Shown here: positions 22,701 to 32,589 of the stretch, piece after piece
Layout of the letters: each line of letters starts with the position of its first letter
Position numbering within the stretch: position 1 is the stretch's first letter
Assembly: GCF_026151205.1 (NCBI RefSeq)
Contig: NC_087078.1
Location: 11,825,118-11,889,117, forward strand
Direction of reading: 5' to 3'
Source of the DNA: Bolinopsis microptera
Taxonomy: Eukaryota; Ctenophora; Tentaculata; Lobata; Bolinopsidae
Length of the DNA: 64,000 bases
Notes under the pieces: generated by a model
Told to the model about the DNA's origin: nothing
Seen by the model: only the letters and a program-made list of their open reading frames with translations
The model's database searches: none
Made by a program: the position numbers and the translations under genes

Positions 22701-25700
22701 GAGTAGGACAAATCATTTCGAAGTTAATTTTGTTTGATATCTAAGAGAGTCGTAGCTCAATTTTGGAGCTATAGAAACCTTTCTGTAGAAATCACGTGGC
22801 TTCCCACATGACATCCATTCGTTACAGAAACAAAAAGATCTTTATTATCATTACATTCTTTATTATGTTAGTTATAACCTCAACCGTGACCATCATATTA
22901 TTATGTGTCGTCAAAGTTTTATTATGTATTGTAAAAGTTTTTATTATCTGTCGTCTAACCAGAGCTCGTAAAAATTGTTATCATGTGTTGTTATACATCG
23001 TATTGTAGTCACTTTTAATTATTTATATTTGCATACATTTCATAGTTTCATTATGTATGTTTATATATCATATATTATATAATGACTCTTACTTGACTTA
23101 AGGCGGCTTCAGCGTCCGAGTATTGATGCGCTGTCTCCATAAAACTCTATCCGCCATAAGTCCGCCCATTTCTCCAGTGTCGTTGAGACCCGTGTCAGCC
23201 CGTATTATATAATGGTGTTATTAAATTTAAATTTATTATTATTATGTTTATATACTTGTTATTACTTCTGTTATTTGTTTCTCTCAGTTCATGACCACCC
23301 TACTGTTAGTCCTCATTACACTCCTGGTGTTCTGTCCTAACCCAGCACAAGCTAATGAGAGTCTCAGAGATCAAGATAACGATCTTAAACCTTGGGCAAA
23401 AAGAGAAACTCTTTCTGAGGAAGATAACGACGAAACAACAAACGATGGTGTAATCGGAAACAGTGGGTCAGGTGGTAATGATCAGAATAGTGGAAATGTT
23501 GAGAATAGTGGTAATGCTGAGAATGGTGGTAATGTTGAGAAAGGTGGAAATGTTGAGAAAGGTGGAAATGTTCAGAATAGTGGTAATGTTGAGAATGGTG
23601 AAGATGTTGAGATTGGTTTAAATATTCGCAATGATAATACGGGGAGTGATGATGACAACACTAACGATAGTGGAACAGGTGGCGATGATGATAGTAAGAA
23701 CGAGACTAAAAAGGGTAAATCTAAAAAAGGTTTATCCATGAGACTGTTGGCATTAATCATTGCATTATTTCTTGGTGTAGTGATATGTTTGTTCATATTC
23801 TATCAGTATAAACAGAGATTTATGACATTTGACTAATGATGCTTCAATCTTCATACGGAGGAGAACACGAATCGTATAACATGCTAGAAACCCGATGTAT
23901 ATTCGCGGAAATTTGAAATCAGTTATAATATGTTCTAATTTCTCTCCATCATCTAGCTCCGTTTTGTAAAAAATATGGATTTTTATTTGACGATGATAAT
24001 AAAGTTCCCTAGTCGATACTTTTTATCATAAAATAACAATCACAGTCAAAGTTAAGAATAGTCATTAGTCATAGCGTGAGTGTAAATGTAAGCTAGTCAT
24101 GACGTATCATAAAGGCTAAAGCATGAAAACGAGCAGTGATGATCTGTGCTTGCTCGGGCATGTGCAATATTTTTAGGTTGTTAGGGACGACGCAGTAAAA
24201 CTTAGCTAAAATTGTGCTTTTATTTTAACGTCTATTTTTCCTCACTTCCGATGTTGTTTACAAGAAATCTGAAGCCTAAATAAAAATTCTAAAAATGCTA
24301 TAATAGCTGCATATCCTTTTTCTACAACCTTGCTAATATTCGCGAGTTTTAAAATCCACTCGCGAGCTGTAATTGATCCATGTAATCACTTTTTGGCATT
24401 TTTCCCTATTTTAAGCCGTTGCTGGGAGATTTCTTCAAGTTTAAAATATAGTATCTAGATAAATACTGAATACTGGGTGTACGGCAAACATAATTGGCAT
24501 ACCTAAATCCGCTGTTAAATAAGCTCCACACATCTATAGTTACTGCTGCCTGTGCAAATCAATGTACAACTATGCTCTAACCGTTTATAAATGATGTTTT
24601 ATGTATGACGAATGGAGGCTCACTCTTGAAACACAGCCATCAAAAATTGGCCGGCTATGTGTAAATTTAACTATTGTAAATTATTGTCAGCCTTTCCAAT
24701 TGAAAGCACTAAATTGTTATTGACCAAAGTTAAGATACTGAATCGTATATTGAATTGTTGACAATTTAATTGATGGTAAAAAGGACTAAATAAAATTCTT
24801 TGCTAATTCTAGGATTAAAATAAAATACATTTTACAATCTTTAAAAACATCACGCACAACGATAAAAAAACCATAAACCTATAATACCACCGATTTCAAC
24901 TTGAAACGAACAAAATAAGCTTCATCACAATCTATAATTCTACTCTAAAAGTTGCCAGCTCATTTAACCAGATTGGAGAGGAGTAGTCCGATGAAAAGAA
25001 AGAAGCCCAGTCCTGAAATACCAGCCACAGTCGGTACCTCGCTCTCGGCTGACAAGGACAAGGCTGACATCACTGTGCCAACTGTAGAGGCTACGTTCAG
25101 AACGATGTTATAGAGCTTAGCTGCTTCTTCTCCCAAACCACTCTTCTCCAAGCCCCATTTGTCGTAGAGAGCAAACTTGCTTGGTATGCAAAGATTGAGG
25201 TGGCACGCCTCACCAAGCCCCATTAGGATTAATCCTATCAACAATTGGTGGGAAAAATTTAAAAACCTGAAATTACTTGTAGTTGCTCCGAAAGCCACAA
25301 CTGCACCAGTGTGATACAACACATTTCCAATCATCATTGTGTGGATGATATTGAAATTCCTAAACCTACTTGACAAATAACTCAAAGTTAAAGCAGAAAC
25401 AAACGAAACAATGCCAAAGATACGCAATAGCGGTACTGCCGAAGTCAGAGAATATGTGCTAGAATAGACTATCCTAGCCGGGAGCACATACCCTATTATT
25501 TCAGCTACCACGTTATTCAGGAACAGGACAATGTCTGGAAAGTAAAATGCGACTCTTCGTGTCCAGTTCGAGATAGGTTGGGGACCAGGGGTGAATTTAC
25601 TTTGCAGCTCCTTTTCTAGCAGCTCCTTTTCATCGCTAGAAACAACTTTCTGTTCGGAGCTTTTCTCAACATTTATGTTTCCTAGCAATGGTAGTAGTAA

Positions 25701-28700
25701 AAGAGGTAAGATATTAAAGCAAGCTACGCCAATACCAACCAATACCCATCCGCCAGCTACATACAGCTCAGTGCCCAATATTGAAGAGACGATTACCCCG
25801 ACTTGGATGAAACTGCTTATCAAGATCATCGACTTCTGATCTTCTTTGAGATACAGATCAATTACCTCCCCCTGAAATATATTATAGTAAACAATTTCAT
25901 TTTAGTGTTTTATATATTATATAGAACCTTAAAAATTAGCATGAAAACAAAATATTTCTACGAAACATTAAAGTAAAAAGAAACCAAACCTGGTTGATAA
26001 TCGATAAAAGGATAAATCTGCCACTAACCTGAACAAAGACATACATAATGCCCACTGCACACCCTTGGAGCCCCCTCAACAGTGCTATAGTCCCAAATAT
26101 CACAACAGCTCCACAGCTCCTATCAATAGTAACGTGGATTAAAGACATCAGTGCCGTACTGACCAGATTGAAGATACTGAGCCCGAGGAACCTTCGGAAC
26201 AGAGATGCATTCCTGATAGTTTTAGGTAGGAAGCTGTAGAGAAAGGGGCCCATTGGGGAGGTGATTAGTGTTGCAGATATGGAAACTGTACCTAGAGGTA
26301 AGAGCTGTGAAATTTATAAAGCGGCAATCAGACATTTAAATTTAGAAAAACTTAAAACCTCTAAAATTCTTGTTTTGAAAAATAATTGAACAAAAGAACA
26401 AATCAAAGCTCTTACCTATAATTACCTATAATTACCTATAATTACCTATAATCACCTATAATTACCTATAATTACCATAATTACCTATAATGGTGCTGAA
26501 GCCAGACTTCGTAACCCAGTCTAAATAGAATCCAGAGGGGTACAATCGGGTAAGAAAGACTATCATCATTCCGAGGCAGGCGAAAACAACAATCGTTATC
26601 CTATGCCCTCTTGTTAGTTCTGTAAAGTAAGAACATTCTTAACACACATTATCGAAATGAAATTTTATGATCTGCAGTAACTTAATTTTTTACGGATTGT
26701 TTACTAATTATTCATAAAATCTTAGGCCGTAGAATAAGCAGGTTTGCCTTGATTAATTGATTGGGTGAGTTCTGAAGGTCGCAATATACTAAGCATAATA
26801 TCAGAACAAGCTTGGTGCACTTCAAAATGTATTAAACGATAAACAATATAATATTAATATGTTAAAGACATGCTGTATTTACTATTTACTACTTATCTGC
26901 AGTTCAGAGTATATTTAAGGCTGTATTAATTTACTTCTTACCTGAACACGGTGGATCATCTTTCAATCGTTTACATTGTTCTGAAAGTTTACATTGTTCT
27001 GAAAGTTTACATTGTTCTGAAAGATCATCTTTCTCTGTAGTCATATCTCTTTGGCTGACTGAACAAACTTAAAAATCCACTAAAAACAAAATGAACAAAT
27101 AATTGAATAAGTTACTTTAATGGCGTCACGTATGGGGCTTTGGTGCCGTTGAGTTTTTTAGGGCGATCGTTCGATCATCTCAATTCAGGTGAACCGCTCT
27201 CAATCTCGTTGACAGTAGACCTACATTAGTGGGTGAGGCTAATTAGTATACGGATTTGCAACAACTTCTGACCTTGAGGCAGCTAGGCACACTTATGGGG
27301 CTATTCTTAAACAGTGCAAATCCATATTTATTATCGGACCCTAATGACCTCAGTAAGATTTAAGTTAAAATTATCATGTTATAATCAGCTGCTAAGTGTT
27401 AATCTGGACAAACCGTGTTTTTCGAGCATGATTTGCAGCTGAACCGTTTGTGTGCAGCTGATGAATGGCTGCAAGGTTTGCAAATCCGGTCATAATTTGC
27501 ACGTTGCGGCTAATACTGGTATTAAAGTGTTGGCTCTCTCAGCATATGGAGAGATAAACTTCTTTCTTTGGGATTTATAGTGACCTCATATAAAAGCACA
27601 GACCTTGTATTAAAATATGTAGATCAAGTATTCCTGTAATCCTTGCTGTGATATTCTGTCACTCTCTTAGAAGTTTCGTCTTTGTTTGACATACAAGGCA
27701 TTCCAATGAAACGCAACGATAAAAGATCGAATGAATTTTATCATTCCACGGAAAAAGTTGTTTCAAAATACGCCGAATTTCATTCCTAAGAGAAATGTGT
27801 GTTCAATTAAATGTGTGCTCAATTAAATGTGTGCTAACCGTGTCCATCAACAAATAACCAAATTATCCAGATATGTTTGTTCGCGAATTTCGTAGAATTT
27901 CACCTCATTATTTAGGGGATAATACCTGTTTAGGGGTCTCGAAAAGTTATAACTATTCTGAAAGTAGATTATTGGAGTATACCCCTACTAGTATAATTAG
28001 TACCTACTAATTATGTATTTTTAATTTTGATCCCTTTAAAGAATCATACCCTGAGACCAACAAAAAAATAGCAATCCAAAATAAATGTACCCTCTTTTAA
28101 CCCTCTAGTATCAGGTAAGTGACCATAACCAGGTACCTCTGGATACATTAACAGCAGATAATTATGCAAAACCAGATATTTTTGCGGGCACTCATTTTCG
28201 CGGATTTCTAAAATTAGATCATTTTCGCGCCATCAATTTTTCGCGAATTGAAATGATTCGATGGAGAAATGAGTTAGAGGCACTCAATTTCGCGGCACAA
28301 ATTGTCCCAAACAATTGCGAAAATAAATTCCCCACCAAAATTAATGGCTTTACAGTAGAAGGGGGTTTCTCTTTGCTGGAATAGCTCAATTTTCACTATT
28401 TGTTTGAAAATGGGGGAAAATGAGGGAAAATAGAGGAAAATGGGGTTGGAACCCCCAACAACTAATTATTATTACTTTATCCTCGCAGTTCAGTACACAA
28501 TGGCAGAGATGGTACCACCAGAAATCAGCTCACAGACAGATTCAGTTACAGTGCCCGGAATGTCACAAGGTATTCGTGAAACTGCAACAGCTAGAGGTGC
28601 ACCTCAGGTATTACAGGAATTTGTAGTTAATAATACGGAATAAGTTGATAAATAAGTTGATTACTTGTGTTTTGACACTTACACTAAACTTCGGTAAGTC

Positions 28701-30505
28701 AGAAAATGTACAATTTATATCTCATTTGTTATATAGTACATAGTAATGTTGAAAGTTTTAAAACTAACCTACATATACATTATACATTATATACATCCCA
28801 GGTCCCATCTGAAGCTAAAGATATTCAAGTGTCCAGAAGTAGAGTGTGACAAGTCGTTTTGTACACAGCAGCAGTGCAACAACCACGCTCTTATACATTC
28901 TGGTACCATTATCATTAATTCTTTGTAGTTAATACAGGGTGGGCCAAAAGTCAGTGGGCATACGTTGGCCTTAATAGCTCAGTCACTGATTGCCCAATTG
29001 AAATAATTCTTTCTAGTTTCTGGTATGACTTACTACCACCACTGGTTCGAGGAATTTGTCAAATCGAAAAATATTCGAGATCTTTTCTTTCAAATAAAGG
29101 TTCATTTTCGCATTTATTTGATAGTTTGAATAGTCGGATCGAACTAAATTTTATTGAATTGTGTTGGGCCATTCGAATTACGTTTGTCCTTAAAAAATTA
29201 GAACTGTAGCTTCTCAGATGACCGAGATATGAAGCATTTAAACGAGTTTATTCATTACGTGTGATCAGGTGATTGGTTTACCTAATCACGTGATTAGGTG
29301 AACCCGTTAACCACCCCGTTAAACATTATGGGAATTAAGGTGTCGTGTCACATAATCACCCAGTCAATTTTGTTAACGAGATACAGAAAATGCTTGATAA
29401 CTTCGTCATTTATGATCTGTTTTGCCTCATCTTTTCAGATCATATGCAACATTTAATACTCTACCGTCTCTGAAAAAATTAGGCGTTCAGCATGTTCAGA
29501 GAAAACAGTATAGGTGTTTTAATATTGAATGGGCGTGGTCTAAAATATTCGAATTTTCAAATTTTGACGACGGAATCCTCGAACCAGTAAGTACAGTATG
29601 CCATTTGCAAAGCAACAGCTCTCAAATATAAAACATGGTGCAGCTATTAAGGCCAACGTATGCCCACTGACTTTTGGCTCACCCTGTATTTGTACGCATT
29701 TTTGTTAGATTAAACGTTTTGGAGTGTTGCGAAATACTTTCAACCATTAGAGAATTAGATCAGCTAAAAATTGTAAACATAATTTCCACAGGAGAGAAGA
29801 ACTTTGAGTGCACGAAGTGTAGGAAGACGTTTCGAGAGAAGAGTACCCTGAAAAGACATTCTCGCACACATTCACAAATCAAACTCTACCGTTGCGAGGT
29901 CAGATGTAAATCTTTATTGAGGTTTTAATTCATCAACTAACATCAACTAACTAATTCATCAACTGTAAACATTTAGGTTGATTAGTAATCCCTCAATCAA
30001 TCTTGTCACCGAATTCTTTTTTTTTCCCTCAATTGATTGTACCATTCAACTTTCCAGATTTACTGTTTCCAATGTGCAGCGGTGTAGCCCCCCACGTGCA
30101 GCGATGTAGCCCCCCTAAATATGACATTCTTTGCAGGTCTGCCACAAGTCATTCTCCTACGCCAGTTCTCTGAGTGTACACCGCAAACATTTCCACGCCA
30201 GGTTAATAGCCGGTGTGGAAACTACTTCTGAAACCGGAAAATCTACTCAAACTGAGGTTTTAAGCGAGACTGAAGTTTTAACACGATCAGTTTCGGAGAA
30301 GGCGGATAATGAAATGGTTAGTTCCAGTGTTGTAAATAATGAGAGTCAGCGAGATAAACAACAAAAGTCAAAATCCAAGGTCGGTGGGCAAACTGTTGCT
30401 ACCCAAACTGATTCTTCCATTCGAACAGTGTGTACGGATTCTGACGGAATAGACAAGGAAAATGAACACGATAATGAACCAGAAAGTGCTAAATCATGTT
30501 CCTAA
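19739..30505 (+). CDS. Five-finger C2H2 zinc finger protein with TQT motifs, genes in its intron
   Basis: Probable DNA-binding nuclear regulator. Exons: 19739-20030, 20191-20331, 20449-20627, 28489-28607, 28802-28902, 29792-29898, 30137-30505; all GT-AG with agreeing phases, 435 residues. The N-terminal 200 residues are acidic and serine-rich. Five C2H2 fingers follow, and three are split by introns. Finger 1 has its cysteines (CRVQDC) in exon 3 and its histidines (HQKSAH) in exon 4, 7.9 kb away. Finger 2 spans exons 4-5, finger 3 is CPEVEC...HALIH, finger 4 is CTKC...HSRTH preceded by the linker SGEKNF, and finger 5 spans exons 6-7. Completion of fingers across introns strongly supports the model. 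The tail has KSTQTE and VATQTD, fitting LC8 dynein light chain binding motifs (K-x-TQT). The start ATG at 19739 is the first in frame, but an upstream exon cannot be excluded. Confidence 0.87.
20655..20905 (+). repeat. Left arm of an inverted repeat flanking the nested small gene
   Basis: About 230 bases that match 23995-24240 in inverse orientation with scattered differences. Shared blocks include gaacaaa-free stretches such as gatcatcattgcgcgttttc against gaaaacgagcagtgatgatc, plus aataaaagcgca and gtaagttttac. The repeat starts just after exon 3 of the zinc finger gene. Confidence 0.65.
21152..22450. mobile_element. G-run-terminated foldback element with GGACAAAAT arrays
   Basis: Starts with 12 G followed by TACCACTGTCCATTTT and ends with the inverse, AAAATGGACAGTGGTA plus a long C-run. 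The flanks are an exact tctgac at 21146-21151 and 22451-22456. Both ends carry subterminal arrays of a 9-base unit (ggacaaaat/ggacaaaag), at 21215-21420 and, inverted then direct, at 22310-22425. The interior 21430-22270 has no supportable gene. The family is unknown to me; a 6-base duplication does not fit the common superfamilies neatly. Confidence 0.78.
23291..23836 (+). CDS. Small type I membrane protein with Asn/Gly repeat, nested in intron
   Basis: Single frame of 181 residues. Residues 1-21 form a signal peptide (TLLLVLITLLVF, cleavage near AQA). Residues 22-60 are acidic. Residues about 55-115 are a degenerate six-residue repeat of the GNVENG/GNVEKG type. An Asp/Asn-rich stretch and a lysine cluster (KKGKSKKG) follow. 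A single transmembrane helix (LLALIIALFLGVVICLFIFY) is near the C-terminus, with a 10-residue tail. I do not recognise the family. An AG acceptor-like ttctctcag sits three bases before the ATG, so a 5' noncoding exon is possible. It lies on the same strand as, and inside, the 7.9-kb intron of the zinc finger gene. Confidence 0.65.
   Translation: MTTLLLVLITLLVFCPNPAQANESLRDQDNDLKPWAKRETLSEEDNDETTNDGVIGNSGSGGNDQNSGNVENSGNAENGGNVEKGGNVEKGGNVQNSGNVENGEDVEIGLNIRNDNTGSDDDNTNDSGTGGDDDSKNETKKGKSKKGLSMRLLALIIALFLGVVICLFIFYQYKQRFMTFD
23995..24240 (-). repeat. Right arm of the same inverted repeat
   Basis: Inverse counterpart of 20655-20905. The pair encloses about 3.1 kb containing the G-run element and the small membrane-protein gene. 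It may be the ends of one composite element, or two independent copies of one MITE in opposite orientation. Confidence 0.65.
24960..27044 (-). CDS. MFS transporter, SLC18/SLC18B1-like, four exons, nested in intron
   Basis: Twelve-helix carrier of the major facilitator superfamily. Exons (minus): 26942-27044, 26485-26619, 26029-26291, 24960-25871; GT-AG throughout with agreeing phases, 470 residues. The N-terminus holds three tandem LSEQCK hexamers. Helix 1 begins RGHRITIVVFACLGMMIVF. The segment GFSTIIGTVSISATLITSPMGP and the later ALLRGLQGCAVGIMYVF, IQVGVIVSSILGTELYVAGGW resemble the drug:proton antiporter group that includes vesicular amine carriers and SLC18B1. The central loop is acidic (SSDEKELLEKELQSK). 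Substrate is not predictable. The gene runs antisense inside intron 3 of the zinc finger gene; the donor of its second exon lies in a tandem array. Confidence 0.83.
26413..26490 (-). repeat. 10-base tandem array that repeats a splice donor
   Basis: On the minus strand the array reads as repeats of ATAGGTAATT, seven or so units, and its first unit is the actual donor of the MFS gene's exon 2 (ATAG|GTAATT at 26485). Each further unit therefore presents another potential 5' splice site downstream in the intron. Confidence 0.85.
28935..29686. mobile_element. mariner-like nonautonomous element in the zinc finger gene
   Basis: The termini CAGGGTGGGCCAAAAGTCAG and the inverse differ at one of about 46 positions. 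TA lies on both sides (28933-28934, 29687-29688), as for Tc1/mariner. At 752 bases it has no transposase frame. Its right end is only 105 bases from the acceptor of zinc finger exon 6. Confidence 0.88.
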
Positions 30506-31013
30506 TTATAATTAGATTTATCATTGAAGGTTTTTGCTTTTTGTGTACGTTTTAAGATCAATAGTATCTACTTACTTTAGGATACATTATTCATAGCAAA
30601 TGGTGTGACCAATACAAATGTTTTATGGTCACAAGTTGGACTCTTCGTTCTATTCCAGTATTTCCTCGTTGACATATTCGGAACGAAATCGATTTTGTCA
30701 ATATCTTCAAACTTTAAAAGAGAGAAAGACGAGGTTTGAAGAATAATACATCTTGTATTTAAATTAGAAAATGTTTCTTGTTGTTCCCAATTATATTCTG
30801 GAGATCAAAGATACAGTTTTATTGTCCAGGTCACAATGACTCAAATCACAAAGCATAAAAACAGAACGCTCGATCTCCGGCCTCCCAAAACTTAACAACA
30901 GTAGAAAGTCCTTAAGATGGTCGCTTTGATTTTAGCATGTTCTGTAGCGCGCGGATACCTTTATGTGATAAATTTTCATTGTTGTTGGTTTTGATCACAA
31001 CATCACATGTGCA
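30506..31013. other. Intergenic, no feature seen
   Basis: 3' flank of the zinc finger gene. AT-rich, probably containing its 3' UTR; I see no clear polyadenylation context, gene or repeat. Confidence 0.4.
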
Positions 31014-31178
31014 GTGGTCGTGGTGTAACGGCAGTATCTGCACTTGATAGTATTAACCAAGCGGGTTCGAATCTACCCAGTGCCACCTTCCTTAGGGGTT
31101 ACCTGGGGACCTCAGGCTATTATATTTATGTTCAGAGATTCGGCGGAATGACAGGCTGAGCGCGGCCCATTAACCTTA
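31014..31178 (+). mobile_element. tRNA-derived SINE
   Basis: Box A TGGTGTAACGG at 31021-31031 fits TRGYNNANNNG, and box B GTTCGAATC at 31065-31073 fits GWTCRANNC exactly, 44 bases apart. These are an internal RNA polymerase III promoter. The acceptor stem does not pair, so this is a tRNA relic rather than a working tRNA gene. The body has GGCGGAATGACAGGCTGAGC, repeated without the head at 9.6 kb, so the family is dispersed. Confidence 0.82.
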
Positions 31179-31327
31179 GGGGTCTTCACATATTACGTAA
31201 TCAGCTGAGGGGGGGGGGGGTTTCCGAATGATTACGCTAGTGTAATTTTGACACAATAGGTATGTGTCAAACTGATTACGAAGGGGGGTTGTTCCCAAAA
31301 ATGATTACGTAATATGTGAACGACCCC
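31179..31327. mobile_element. MITE with GGGGTCGTTCACATATTACG ends
   Basis: 149 bases with terminal inverted repeats of about 25 bases (GGGGTC.TTCACATATTACGTA). The flanking trinucleotide is tta on both sides. It abuts the SINE. A sister copy is at 35585-35758. Confidence 0.82.
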
Positions 31328-31816
31328 TTATTGCCACAAGTAGCCACTAAATCAGTCACCCAATTTTTTTAAACCTTGTGACTTTGAAACGTCGTTTATC
31401 CTAACAGTGCAATATCATTTGTCGCAAATCAGAATAATCAGAAACTATTTGGAAAAACCCAAAAACTGTCTTGTGAAAAGACCTTGAGGTTATATAGTAT
31501 GAAAATGACCAACATCGAATTATTTTGAACGCTGATTCCGAATCGGCGAATCACTCATAATAGGGTTGGGGTTTTGGTTTAATTTATGTAAAATCTCTTT
31601 TTTTCCCCGGCTACATAACCGTAAAAACTCAAGTCAAGCGATACTTTTTGGGCGAGCGAAATAATAAGAACCCACAAATACAAAATAGTGATGCTGGAGA
31701 TCCTCTAATTTGGGGGCAAAAAGTCGCCGGAAGGAACCATCATATCATATATAACTTTACCGAGCTTTCTTCAGTCTTCTACTGCTAGAAATTTTTGCCA
31801 AAAGCCATAAATGCCA

Positions 31817-32574
31817 ACACTATATAGTGACAAGCACTTTATAGTGACATGTCACTATATAGTCCTGTCACTATAAAGTTGAAAGTGCGTTTTGCACACT
31901 ATATAGTGACATGTGAGACGGCTGCAAATTTACCTAAAAGGATGTGACCCATGTCTTCAGATGGTAAGGTCGCGTAACATTGAACGTGCTACAGATCATA
32001 ACTAGCTGATCCGTCATCTCAAATATTTTATGGCAAGCTGTAGAAAGGTTGTGACCCAAGTACTCATGTGGAAACATGAGTACTTGTTGGAGCTCGTAAT
32101 TGGAGTCGTTGAAGGACAAGCTATATCAATCATGGCTACTCCCTCTGTTGAATACACTACTGGTAAACTAGGAAAGGACAACGCTCTCGCGGATGGTCAA
32201 CGCTATAACACCTTAAACAGAAAGAGGAACGGTTAACTGATGGAGTCACGAAGACCTACAGGACCTGTGTAAGTGTTGTTCGTGGCTGTCTGGCTCAACT
32301 GCAAACTGGTGCTTCATGAACAGACAGTAAAAAACTCTCCGAACCACAACCACGATGAACAAAGAGCAGAGATCTTGGTCGACCGCTCTAAGAAGACGAT
32401 GAAGGAACGTGCAGCGACATCGGACACATCAAGGAAAAGTCGATATAAGATAAACTTGTCACTATATGTTTCTGTCACTATATAGTGCGTTTTGCACACT
32501 ATATGGTGACAAAGATCAGCTGTCATTATAAAGTGCTTGTCACTATATAGTGTTGTCACTATATAGTGCGATTA
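31817..32574 (+). mobile_element. MULE-like element with long inverted ends of CACTATATAGTG repeats
   Basis: Both ends consist of repeated, self-palindromic CACTATATAGTG blocks sharing acactatatagtgacaagca and gcgttttgcacactatat. The direct flanks ccataaatgcca at 31805-31816 and 32575-32586 give a target duplication of about 9-12 bases, a length used by Mutator-like elements. The interior holds FLYWCH-like coding remnants, a domain often joined to MULE transposases. No transposase remains. Confidence 0.72.
32120..32485 (+). pseudogene. FLYWCH-type zinc finger remnant inside the MULE-like element
   Basis: Pieces of one domain are spread over three frames: LADGQRYNTLNRKRNG (about 32190-32237), then TYRTCVSVVRGCLAQLQTG, then NSPNHNHDEQRAEI (about 32336-32380). 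The order RY..., C...C, HNH matches the Cys2-His2 layout of FLYWCH fingers, which bind DNA in MULE transposases. At least two frameshifts separate the pieces. The assignment is by pattern only. Confidence 0.5.
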
Positions 32575-32589
32575 CCATAAATGCCATTA

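Noticed and set aside
22796-23008. Small hydrophobic protein
   Set aside because: Starts at a GTG, lies in a low-complexity attattatgt stretch, and has no other support.
31014-31090. Functional tRNA gene
   Set aside because: Boxes A and B are present, but the acceptor and T stems do not pair; it continues into a dispersed SINE body.
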